A DNA stretch of 64,000 nt from Spodoptera frugiperda (Eukaryota; Arthropoda; Insecta; Lepidoptera; Noctuidae), in contig NC_064216.1 in the NCBI RefSeq assembly GCF_023101765.2, positions 7,071,545 to 7,135,544 on the forward strand, written 5' to 3'. This document shows, piece after piece, positions 50,930 to 63,056 of this stretch (the first letter of the stretch is position 1; the number at the start of each line of letters is the position of its first letter). Below the pieces are notes generated by a model. The model did no database searches. It had not been told where the DNA came from and saw only the letters and a program-made list of their open reading frames with translations. Made by a program: the position numbers and the translations under genes.

Positions 50930-53900
50930 TCACCTAAGGACAAAGTAGAGTAGTGTTGTTGCTATTGTTGCTTGCAAAGATATAGTGGTGTGTGTTGCTG
51001 AGTTGCAGTCGTTGCCGTTGCAGATGAAGCAGCGAGCATCACTATGGCCTCGTGCTCTCTCCACAGCGAGCAGACCGAGACAGACTGAGTCAACTTGTGC
51101 ACGGGGTACACACCCTCGAAGAGTATCCACTGTATTGCCAACTGTAAAAAATAATATTATGTCCATATAGTAACCTTGGCACAAAAAATATTGTGGAGGA
51201 CACATTCATGTTTTTTGGGTTGAAAACAATCGAAATCGGGTCACAAAATACTGTCGTGATTTTGTTTTATAGATTTTTAACCTAATGCTGTTGCAAATCG
51301 GAGCTGCGCAGTACCGGGCTACGGCTACGGGTTTACCGGGGCTCCGGTTCGAAAAGCAAGAGTAGGAACGAGGTGGTTTTTAGTCAGTAAGAGTCTAACT
51401 ATTCTGTGGTCTAAAGGTGCTCCCACACAGCAGTTATATAACGTTATACAACAATGTGTAACAATATAACATTTGCAATAGCGTGTAACATACTCTACAA
51501 TTAGTGTTATAATTTGTTTAAACACAAATGCTAAATCAGCCTCTAACGTTATATAACTGCTGTGTTGGGAGCACCTTACCACTCCTCTCACCTCGCCCAT
51601 GGCGAGAGTAGATATAGGGTGATTATCCCCCTTAAAAAATGCTCTTCCAATAAAGTTGAAAACATGTAAAAGGCATTTCTGATCTCTAATAATCTTTATC
51701 GAGACCTTTAGGGTAGGCTTCGCTATTTTATTTTACTTTTTGGAATTAACATTTTAGTAATAATTTTCCCAACAGAATTCTTAACCTAACCAAATTAATT
51801 GTTTATTTTAATAGATATAACTGAAGAACTTACATGTCTTATCATCAGGCGTAGCGACCATCTTCAAACACCGGTACTCGATAGGGATTCTAGAGTCTGT
51901 ACTGGGCGGTGGATGCCCATAGTTATGCACCCATGTAGCTGACACCCAGTTGGCAGGCTGGCACTCCACTCGGTTACCTGGTGCTACTGTCTGCCCTGGG
52001 TAGCAACCCAGACACCGCTGGTAGAAACAGGTTTCTGGTAGCACTGTAATGTTTAAAGTAAGTGGTTAGGACTCAGATGTTTGTATGTTGAGAAAAGTTG
52101 TCATGGATTGCTAATCCACGGATCGTGGTCGCAGATTGACAGAAATTGGGTATATTTAATTATGTGTTATTGTTTTTTAATCTATAAGGATTTAGATTCT
52201 TAATAGGCAATGTTCTGGATTAAAAAAAAACTAATTTTAAATTTGGAGGGTCGAAATAATTATTGTCTTTAATTTTTTGTAAGATATTTAATTTAATTAA
52301 TTTAATTTCTGTAAGATTTTTTAACAGTTTGCTAGTTTGACGTAGTTGCGAGTGTACCTACGCTCTGAATTTTTTGACAATTAAAACGTTCATAATATCT
52401 AATTTTATGTCTCAGTGAAATCACTGGTAATTTCCTTCTTCGTGATTGCAAGTTTAGTGACGTGTGTCTTCCTAAAATCGTTCAGATCCGGCGAAAAGAA
52501 AAATAGTGTATCGACAAGACGGTAAATGATAATCTAAATACATAAATTAGTAAGTCAACGCGAGATTATTAGCTGTATAAACTGTTATCCTACTTAATGC
52601 GGCCTGCAAATAAGGTTCTGATTGTGACGGACAGTCGAACACGTGAATTTGTCTCAGGGTGACTTGCGGATAAAAGACTCAAGTTACCATATCTATTGAT
52701 CAAAGATCGGAAGATTTTTATATTCTCATACGTAGGTACATATTTACCGCAGTGCTGAGGTGAATATCTTATCTATCTATCTTAGTGGGTGTTGCACCCA
52801 GTTTGTTAACAAAATAAACATAATGTAAAATAACATGTGCATAAGAATACATATATTCTTTGCAACAAATAAAATCATCAATTATTTTTTTATGGCGGTG
52901 GAAATCTTCACAGACTTCATTTGGAAGTTGCCTCCCTGGTTTTAGCCGGTAAAAGTGTTCCACCGCACTCGGCAGGCCCCGACGCCTCGACCCACCGCTT
53001 TGTCTACTTAACCATCGAGGTTGAGATTCATTCCTTTTTAATAAATTTCAGGCACCATTTTGGTCTATACGTAATATATAGGTTTTTTTACCTTCGGAAC
53101 TTCGGAAACTTAATTTCATTAACGTATTTTATTTTCTGGCGACATTTTTGTTTAAATCGAAACCGTTATGGATTGTCAACGGTCTTATTGACCACATCGA
53201 TAAACCTTAACTGTTTGCGATGACGGGCCGTTGTTATCCAAGTAGAATGATATTTAACTAGGTGCCATTTTATTTGATTGGGTGGACATTTTATTAAAAT
53301 TATACGTATAAATTCTTTTCAACAGTTAAATGGTCAATATCTTTTGTCCAGGAAAGGAACCCTGCTAGGAGTTTGATTGAGACCTTTAGTATAAAATTTG
53401 ACCTTTTTCACACTTTATTTGTGAGTGGATTTAATCAATATTCCTTTGTTTATTTTCTCTGTTTTCATTGCTCAGTGGGCTATTTTTAACTTTTGCCTAC
53501 CTATATAGGTATATTTTGGAGTCAGGTGAGCGTGATATTTTTTATGCAAATTAGGTGCAATACAATCAAAATTCATGCTTGTTTACTTTTTTCATAAAAA
53601 TAATGTAGTCTTTATGCAAAACAGTTTTCTTCACGAGTCATCAAGATTTTTTGTTCAATTACCTACAAATAATAACAATCTGATTTCTCTTGCTTGGGTG
53701 ACATTTACTAACAAAGATCTGAAGAGACTTTTTATTATTTTAAGGTTTGTAGGTAGGTAACTTAATTTATGTTTGGGAGTAGGTTGATAGCTTTGGTTGA
53801 TAGTACTTTTTTTGGGTATAAATAAGCAAAAGAATAGCAAATAATGTTAAAGGGATATAACAAAAAATATTTTTTTTTTGCAGTCACATTTTCTGACCGA

Positions 53901-56309
53901 CCGAAACAGCTGAGAAGAGATCGATAATCAAATACGGTGAATAGCACGGGAAATGCATTATTCACCCTTGACATATGAAGTAGCTACAACGCTACTAGCG
54001 ATCTAAAGACGAGAAATTAATGATTGAAGGCTTCCCTGCATTATCTGCACAGTGCACGTCCGTGTCAAATCCGATTGTTGTGTAGCGGAACGGTGCATCG
54101 TACAGAGGGCCTAGTGCGAGTTTGTTTTATGAATAACAAGATCGAAACGTTACCGCGTTTAGTCCTCTGATTGGTTGGTTCATTGGAGCAGGCCAATCAG
54201 AGCGTCGAACGCGGTAACGTTTCAGTCACGTTATACGTAAAACAAACTCGTACTAAGCCCTCAGAATCTAGCTGACCGGCCCCGCCATTACGACTCCCTG
54301 GTCTAAGAGTAATGCCACTCCTCATGGCAGTTTACGTTTGTTTTAACCGCCGCAATCATATGTCATTTTCTCGCGTTTCGCGCTATTTTGCCGGCCGTCC
54401 ATCGCTCGCGATCCGTTCGGCGCGTACGCTCCGTAATTATTGAAAGCAGAGAATCCACTCTCGACGGACTCCACGTCAAGGCATGCCGCACGAATGATTA
54501 TTTCGCCGCCATTTAGTTTCGCTCTTTAAATTATAATAGCTGATATTAAAGATAATGTTATCACACTTAATGAGTTCAGTGATTGTGTAACGCTGGTAGG
54601 TATCGTATTGTTATTTTTTGTACTCGATATAAATAGACTGATATCTTTCGATTTATCTAGAAGTTTGCTTATGGATTTAGCGAACAATGATACTCTAATT
54701 TCAGATGGTAATGGAAATGTAAGTCATCGGAAATAAATAGCTACGCTCAGTGGTGTAGCGTGTCTTGCTGAGGCCCCAAATAAAAAAAAAAAATGTTGGG
54801 GCCCTTTTTTAGTTTTTGATGGGGAAAATCATCCTACGAATTTTCTCACCCTGTCTCTCAGGCCTCAAAGAGAGGACATAACGATACTACAATAGCGAGC
54901 CCATGTTTGTGGGCCCTTATGATGACGATAATTTCATGTTGTCAACTTTTAAATGAATGTTTTACGCGGAAAATAATGGGCATTTGACATTATTTGGACT
55001 TTACAAATTTCTGAAATGAAGTAAAAAATTGGGCAGTCTTAACTATCCTACGGTTACGGGGCCCCCGTATAATTGATACGGCAGATACAGCGCTAGCTAC
55101 GCCCCTAGCTACTCTATAAAACACAAAACTATATTCACAAGCCTTTTATTCATTTGAAAGAAATTCTAAGAAACGGTACCTAGTCTGCCTACTATAAAGC
55201 GATGGTGCGTAAGATCGCACTGTGATCGCCGTATCTTGTCGTTAGCCTGGCGCCCGAGAAAGTGCTTGATAGGCGTCTGACATAATTGTGCACAGCTAGT
55301 GGCGTTCCGTGTCTTTATTGTAATTCTATATGGTGCTAGGCCCATTACGTAGGTGCCTACCTAGGTAGATACTCTTTCTGTGGACCAGTTTTTGCTATTA
55401 AAACTGCAGATGTCTTTAGTTTGGTAGGTCTTTACAAATTTCAATTGTGAGGCCTCTATATAGGTAGGTACGAGTACCTACACAGTACCTATCTATCTAT
55501 GTCAACAATTTGTCATTTTGTAAAGAGGTATAGGATAACAATTTCGTTGAAGTTGTTGGAAGTTGAGAGGCTATTTCCTTTGAGGAAATACAACACAGAT
55601 ATCGAAGAACACAAATAGTATTACGTTCTTTACTTAAGTACTTACCTAGAAACTATAATGAATAAGGTTTTCCAGTTAACAACGTATTATATCCACATGC
55701 TTCTTAAAGAGAACTAAGTATTTATAAAGAAAATTCAGTAGCTAAGGAAGTTTTATAAAATATCACGTACCGAAATCACACAAAGTTAGTCAAACTTGCA
55801 AGTCACTGATCAATACACAAACATATTTTCCTCTTTAAGGACATCACTTGAAGGAATCCACTAGACATTGCTAGACGACACGCCATTCCTATATTCGCTA
55901 TCTTCACTTATCTAAGTCACAACACAGCACTGACCCAAATTCATAACTAGCGATCATCAACATAAAATCCTCTACCCACGCGCTCCATGGCGACATTACT
56001 AGACGCATTGACAATGTAAATACTATTGTCAACAGAATAAATAAATATTTATCCGGAGGCAAGATGAGTCGGTACTCGGCAAGCCATTGTGTACGCGCGG
56101 GCGCGAGCGAGAATTTAAAACCTCATGATGTAACGAGCAACGAGGCACATTGTTTTATTTATACACGATTGGATGTCAACTTGTACACACAATAGGTTAA
56201 CAAATCATTACAATTTGTTTGTCTAAACACATTTTGTAGGTAGCTTACCATTAGGAATGAGTCCAGCAACGCTAAGAATAAACACAAACATCGCAGTGCA
56301 CTGGAACAT
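50930..56309 (-). CDS. Ly6/uPAR-type ten-cysteine GPI-anchored protein
   Basis: Three exons, 56309-56249, 52043-51834 and 51141-50930 (stop TGA), join in phase to 160 residues. Residues 1-20 (MFQCTAMFVFILSVAGLIPN) form a secretion signal. The mature part has ten cysteines (TCF, RCL, GCY, ECQ, RCL, GCV, VCL, RCF, ICN, DCN), enough for the five disulfides of a three-finger fold. It ends in the Ly6 signature CNGNDCN, after which come small polar residues and a hydrophobic tail, ATIATTLLYFVLR, typical of GPI attachment. Insect relatives (quiver/sleepless and other Ly6 proteins) regulate channels or septate junctions at the cell surface; which relative this is cannot be told. Intron 1 is 4.2 kb and contains two mobile elements. 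Confidence 0.88.
51414..51577. mobile_element. MITE with 33-bp inverted ends in Ly6 intron 2
   Basis: The left arm AAGGTGCTCCCACACAGCAG then TTATATAACGTTA and the right arm TAACGTTATATAACTGCTGT then GTTGGGAGCACCTT are mirror images except for one inserted base. The 164-bp unit has no open frame. Target duplication not clear. Confidence 0.85.
52044..54104. other. Ly6 intron 1, proximal part
   Basis: AT-rich intronic sequence. A C-rich patch, CCACCGCACTCGGCAGGCCC, lies near 52961-52980. Open frames are short and have no domain. Nothing else recognised. Confidence 0.4.
54105..54262. mobile_element. Palindromic CCAAT-containing MITE, copy 2
   Basis: 25-bp arms: left GAGGGCCTAGTGCGAGTTTG then TTTTA, right TAAAACAAACTCGTACTAAG then CCCTC. 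Inner arms AACGTTACCGCG and CGCGGTAACGTT continue the hairpin, and the loop carries CTCTGATTGG and CCAATCAGAG. Related to 49675-49962. Confidence 0.75.
54748..55107. mobile_element. Probable hAT-type non-autonomous element with imperfect 8-bp duplication
   Basis: Starts CAGTGGTGTAGCGTG and ends GCTAGCTACGCCCCTA; the ends pair as CAGTGGTGTAGC against TAGGGGCGTAGC. Flanks GCTACGCT (54740-54747) and GCTACTCT (55108-55115) match at 7 of 8 bases. The interior has GGGGCC-rich blocks and an A-rich tract, with no transposase. Confidence 0.6.
55120..56248. other. Ly6 intron 1, 5' part
   Basis: AT-rich with CTACCTAGGTAG-type words (55350-55370, 55460-55500). The segment 56060-56110 is GC-richer (ACGCGCGGGCGCGAGCGAG). 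No exon recognised. Confidence 0.4.
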
Positions 56310-59300
56310 AATTTCTAATTATAAATGTAGTCCGTTACAACGTCCACTACTGCCGCAGTTTTTATCACACTAATCTCGCGAGGAATCGGCTTTATCTTTA
56401 AACGTGTGCCGTTATCATTGCGTTGTAAATTATAGTGTCGTTCCCAGTGGAAAACAAGGATTTATCATAGTTAATATAACGTTGAATTTTTCTGCAAACT
56501 GTATGAGACTCGCACGTAGGTATCAGTGACGAAAATAAATTTATATCTGTGAGCGAGCTCCGAATATTCTCGTCATGTCGTGCCTGAAGATGAGACGGAA
56601 TAAACGTGCCGTGAACCGTTATTTGTAACCTGTACTTCATGTAGGTACGCACGTTATAATACTATGGGATTACTCGCTCATCTCAATCACTGTTATTCAA
56701 CAAAAAATAGAATAACAATTCTATTTTCGGCGGCATAAAGTAAGAAAAAAACAACAGCTTAAAATCGGAATTAATCTCTAGTCTGACAACTTTCGGCCAT
56801 CAATCGCTTTGTGCATAAAACGTTACTGTATTCATACTGTACTAAAATAGGAACAAAAATTAATAGATCTGTCAAAGAAATAGAAATTAAAATAAGTTAA
56901 CATTTCATTTTAATAAAGATTTTTCGAAAAGGCAAATTAGATTAATGAGAGCACGTCTGCAAAGATGAGTAGGCGATGATATACCGATCAATTAGACGGC
57001 ACTCCTGCGCAAATATATACTAATCCGGATTAAAATGGCGGTTTCGCTATTAAAATTACATATTCATGCAATATTTCAATTAGAACATTTTCATTATTAA
57101 TGTGCAGGTTAATTGATACTGATTTTATTATTAAACTAGATTAGGAGCGACCTGTCGAGACGATTAATACCTTTACACTAATTTCGTATTTATATTTGTC
57201 AGCATCGTCTGGTATTTTCGATAACAGCGTGCAAAATGCCAAATAAAAATTATACTACTGTTCAAGGCTCAAAATCAAATCTTTTTTCGTCAATATTATC
57301 TGTCTTCAGAGGAGCAATGTCAGATACATGAACTGCCATTTCAGCTTTGTTATAGATCTCCTGTCACTTCACAACCAAATAGGGCTGACCATAAACCAAA
57401 TACAACGAAATAATATCGGCAATAAAAACAAAATCGACCTTAATTTGAATACGGATAAGGTTGATGATAGTGCTGTGTGAGATTTTGGTAGTGTGCACAA
57501 TGGCCCAGATCATGGTTGCGCCGGCGACAGTTTGGAGGTGACAGACGCGCCATGCGCCATCTCGCGGCGTGTTGGTATGTGCGAGTCTCGGATGAGTCTG
57601 ATAGATATCAATATCCCGAGGGCTTAGGCTTGGTGTGACAGAAATGGTGCTCCCGTTAAAATGGTTGCATTCAATTAGATCGATGAATTGGATTGGTATT
57701 CTAAAAATGTGTGAAGTATGTTTACAGACACGCATGACAATGGAGAAATTCTCAATGTGCCTAAAATTCTCTGTCCATAATGGAGTAATAACCATTAGTC
57801 CAACGATTCATCTCTCTCTTTCACTTACATAAATATATGTTGCAGCATCTGTTACATATTTACAAGATGTGAACATATTAGGCTCTGAATTTAGTATTCA
57901 TCATTGTACTGAAGACTAGTTTCGACATACGTGAAGGTATTATTCGAGACGTGTGGGTAGGCTTCAAAATGATGATAAGCATTTTCTGTCGCCTAGTTAT
58001 CCAAAAATATATCTTCTTGATTCATATCATGTGCAATAAAAGTATCTCATACTGGGATATCTTTTTCAATTCTAAGTTTAAAGAGGGTTTGTGTAACTGC
58101 TGGTTTCTCGTGACAGGTGATTTAAATATATATTTTTTATTTCTGAAGACGTAGGCATGCTGTTTAAGACTTCACTAGTTTGTCTTTATTCCAGTGCCTT
58201 TGCCAGTTGAGTCCAAAGTGAGGTCCATAAGTTTAACCAAAAGCACCAAGACAACTATTACAAGTTGTGTGTTTTCATTGATGGATTAAACATAGGGATA
58301 CAAAAAACAGTCAACGAAATAGTAAATTCCTCTAAGTTTAACGGCCTCCCAAATTCAATTCTACTTATCTCTGTTCACCCCGTTAATTATTTCGCCGACG
58401 CCGATGTTCTTCGTGTTAGTTTTTCTCAAGATTTATTATTTAATTTACTATACCTATTAATTTAATTTATTAAACGTGAAACATTGTAAAACCACTCTTC
58501 GTGAGACTTTCGAGCTACCAGAAATTCATCAAACGACTGCAATAGACAACACAATCAATATTGAAATCTAAAATATTCTCCTCATCAATAGAGCAAGCAT
58601 GGATGTTAACCGATTTATTTTGGTGACCATATAAGTAGACACCTGTTCATCTAATCGGAGCTTCTGATGCTATCAACCCGTACAGTCCCATATAACAAGG
58701 CGTCTTATCAATTTATGATCTTCAATTCCCAAAGTGTTTCTGATCGTTATAATTTAAAAGCGGCGTACCTTTCACTCAAGGGGACCAATTAATTCTTGCT
58801 CGATACATTAAGCGTTCAATAAATTCTCAAAAAACTCCGCGTTTACCGATAAGAGGAACGAGTTCGGGACCTCTTCTTTAGATTAAAAAGGTTTTATTTA
58901 TCTTGGACAATTTGTTAATGCCACTCTTCATGCCTTCCGGTAGCCGTGTAATTGAATCTTCTGGTTTTTGAAGATTTATTGCAGCCATTTGATTGAGCTA
59001 CCGTCCTTTGATTAGCGGCACTATTTGAATCTTCGCCGCCATCATTTCTGTTTCCTTTTTTATTTATGTTATTACGTACATTTTTCAAATGTGTTTTCTC
59101 TCTTGCGTGCCATTTGTAAAATGAGGTGTTACTTTTTTTTTGAAATAATTTATGTAAGCTCATTAAAATTTTGCGAACGGTTTCTCTTAACGTTTTCTTA
59201 CTTTATTTTAGTTTTTCTTACGTACAATTATATGCTTCATTGGATGCAGATAATGATAGTGTTATACGCACAAAAGTGATATAAGACCGTGTTATTGAAT

Positions 59301-60899
59301 TTTTATTTTTGTTCATGCACGCTTAATAGCTTCTAAAGAAGTTTTTAAGTGACCCGCTGCGGAGGCTTATGTAAACAATTTTCTATAGAACCTTTTACGG
59401 TTGTCACTTTGGCGGTGTTGCAATATGAAAGGTATATCTCGAGAATAATGCAGCGGCATCTCTTTGTCCGGAGAGAAATGACGGGGGTTGATAGAAAGTA
59501 AGTGCTATCTACATATTGGACGAAATTATTAAGATTAGAGGAGGTGATGATGGAATGCGAAATGTCCGTCGGCGACACAGTGACCCGTAGTGTGCTGCGC
59601 CCGATACGATCGGCAGAAGGACGAGGCGGCAGCGACGATCGCGTGAGATACTCCCGCGCACGTCCGCGCTGCCCTCACGATCCTGCGCCGTTATTTTAAT
59701 TTATCTTTTCTTTACCCTTGTTCTCTTTCGAAATGTTTTCTTTCTTCTATATTTTTCGCAGATAAACATTATAGTTTCTGCCATCTGTACCTCCATGTTA
59801 TCACGACATCGTCAGGTCGTTATAATATGGTATATCGTTTGCCGCGCCATGCTAAATGATTTTAGCAGTTATGTAAATCAGAGCTTGTTAGTTGTAAGAA
59901 ATTCTGTAAACGAATGGTCGTTAGAAAATATTTCTTAACTGATATCTAGTTCCTGTATTATATCTATTGGATTTGTCGGTTGAAAAGTACCTAGTATGCT
60001 AAGTAGTGCCGGCATCAGAGAGGCATAAATAATGAAATTGATGGCTATCTCATTGTTCACACCAGAAGGCGTTTTGTTCGCGCCTCGCCCTGCCAAAATC
60101 TCGCCATGAATTCTCGGTACACTATAATGAACTAAATCAACCAGTGGAATAATGGCGGCCGCTTTCCGCAGCTCATAAACTATACTGATCGGCTGTGCGC
60201 TTGCGATTACAATATTTTCTCTCGGACAAGCCTTAACGATACTTTAAACGGTGCTTCGTCCAATTTTCGCGCCTCCATTTCTTATTTGCGCGCTCCCCGA
60301 ATTCAATTTAAGACACATCGATTTTTGTGTGGTATATTTTAAAAATTTTAAATTATGATAATGACGAGCACACCATAGGCGGTCCGGTGATAATTTCTTA
60401 AAAATTACACAAACATCGAGAATGATCGGTTCTGTATGATCGTATAATTGGCGTTGTAAATTTTTTTTTGACTGGTGATGACGATCCGATAGCCGCTACT
60501 AAAAATTCTCATTTAAAAAGAAATCAACTCGTTTTTGTACTCGAGTAATTTAATTAAATTAAACTTTTATTAAAATCGATTTGAAACCTGTACGGTCTAC
60601 CTACAGTTAGGTGTGTACATTCCAAATTCAATTTAAAACTGTTTTTATTGACTTCGATTACCTATTAAATTATTATTTTGATAAGTGTTAAAATAAGTGT
60701 TAAGTCTTTAATGTAAGTAAATCAGCGTAACGGACACTGTATCGGCAGTGGTGTAACAGACCCTGAAAATTGTTTCATGTTAATAAGTTTTATTTACATT
60801 CTAATATTAAATACTGTGTTTTTAAACACAATGGAAGATTATGTCAAATTGTTCGTCAAATAGATTAACCGAAACTTTTGTAATAACTACATTGCAGAC

Positions 60900-61024
60900 G
60901 GGGCGACGTCGCGCCTACTCAAGGCTGTAAGGCGTCTGCGCATGCTGCTCATGATGAAGAGTCCTTCTATTTCTCGAAACTAGTAGAGCTTATCTCCATT
61001 AATGTACGTGCGTAAACTGGATTT
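60900..61024 (+). repeat. Dispersed repeat fragment, second copy of the 37800-37905 family
   Basis: CGTCTGCGCATGCTGCTCAT, GAGTCCTTCTATTTCTCGAA and CTAGTAGAGCTTATCTCCAT parallel the helicase-intron copy and, more distantly, the element at 31268-31547. Confidence 0.6.
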
Positions 61025-62775
61025 TTAATTAACCGAAACTTAACCAGAGTATGTAAAGAAGGGCTTTAAAAAGCTCCATAAATCACTATCTGAAAAAAGT
61101 CAGCACTAGTTCTAATTTTTTTCTTCTACAACTAAAACTGTTAAAAACATTTGAAGTATCGAGACCTATTTCATCTGGTCACGTCTGTCGGTCATCGGGT
61201 TGCGTAACTGCGTGTCCGTAATTTCATTGACGAAAAACCTTTCAGTGTTGCCAGTCACGCAAAGCCAGCGATTGCCAGTGTCGACTCAATAAAACATTCG
61301 GTAATGTTTTTATTTCACGCCAATTGTATTCAATTAGTCGCAGAGACGAAAACTGAGGCACGGAGAGTCCTGTTGCAATACTAAAATGTTATTTTTTTTA
61401 TTGAGCTTAGTTGCATAAGTGGGTCATTGATTGTCTTCTGTGTGAATCAAAACAATGTTTGGAACAATTGATGTAGTTTAAGAAGAAGAAGATATGCATT
61501 CAAAATAATGCTCCTTAGATGTTTTTTTAGAAAAATCGTATTGTAAGTAATTGTGCTTAATTAGTTGTGAAAAGTTTGTATGTCCAATTTATTTCAGATC
61601 ACATACCTACTTAATTGCTAATAGAAAACATAGAAAGGCATTACAATACCCACAAAAATATTGAATTTAAAGTTAGTGGTCAAAGTCAAAGCATTTATTT
61701 CAATATAAATCCTAATTTAGGCACTTTTGATTAACGTCAAATTGAATTATCAGTCAGTCTATCTGTCAGTGAAGTTAGCTCGATTGTTCCAAAGTGTAGC
61801 TTTGAATGGAGAAGAACGAGCAAGAAACTCCATCGTTACTCTTTTTAACAATGTTGTTAAACAATGGTAGGGGATTGTACACAGTTTAGGAGAAATTTCA
61901 TTCGCCGATACTTCCGATAATTGGTCGCGAGTATGTTGGTATTAAAATTTTACGCTTTTTTTATATGAACGGGTTCTGTCCATGTGTGGTTAGTCTTTAG
62001 GGCATTTTTTGGGGTACTTACATGATATTTTAACTGGTTCATTATTTATTGGAAATTGAGAAAACTATATTTTTCTAGGAAGTAAGTAGTATAATTACAT
62101 CTATATTACAGCTATAAGTATAATTACAGCTTTTAAAATTGATATTTCCACCTTTATTAGACCCAATGTGACAAAATAATACAATTAGGCACAACAGACA
62201 TTTTCTTTCCCGTGGAAGATAAACAAAGGAATATTTAATACACCGTTATCTACTATTAGTAAAAACACCGACTAAAACATGTTCCATAGTAATCGATTTA
62301 CGAAGACAGAACCTTAATTGAACCATTTGATCAACTTGGTAGTAGGTACCTATGAATAAAGGCAAAGTTTAAATCAGTTTCCCATACCTTTATAGCCTCG
62401 TGTCCAAACACCATAGATAGACTCACGCAGCACTATATTACTACTTATTTATAGTTTAATTATGGGACAATCATTCGGAAGGTGTTTTACGGTGCACGGT
62501 AGCCACCCTTTAAATATCTTTGCTACTAATCTGATTGCAATTTATTGTTAATGTCCTAAGAAACTCGATTCATGGTTTATGAACAATTGCTGGTAGATGT
62601 TATGGGTTTTAATTATGGTATTGTTAGGTGTTTAAGGTCTGTCGTGATGGTAGACTAGAACAAAATTGTCGCCATCGTTACCTTTCCCGTGGGTGTCGAG
62701 ATTTGAGAGAGACTGGGCAGCAAAACTGATATTATATAAAACTGAATCATTACTGCCAGATTATGCCAAACTCTC

Positions 62776-63056
62776 TTATACAATGTGATAGGGTGAGACT
62801 TCACCCGTTAAGGCTGAGTACTACATCTAATTTTATCGACAAAAGTCGGGGGTCGAAGGGTTCGAATGGTCCCCTAAAAGTTATGGCTATTTTAATATGG
62901 GTTTTAATTTTTTTATATCAAAGGTTGTATGCGTCGTAGATGGGAAAAAAAAACAACAAACGGTAGCTAATAACCTTGGCTAACTAATTCATTACTTTTT
63001 TCATATGTTTGATAATGTTTTGGTGACAAAACGCTCATTTGTGAATAATTTTTACC
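62776..63056 (+). mobile_element. Truncated copy of the 8726-9139 inverted-repeat element
   Basis: It starts with the same terminus TTATACAATGTGATAGGG and GTTAAGGCTGAGTACTACAT. It then follows the other element's interior in reverse complement (TCAAAGGTTGTATGCGTCGT; GGTAGCTAATAACCTTGGCT) and stops at about 63056 without the second inverted end. Confidence 0.75.

Noticed and set aside
57364..57795. 143-codon minus-strand open frame
   Set aside because: No recognisable domain, no promoter or splice context, and composition like its non-coding surroundings apart from one CpG-rich patch.
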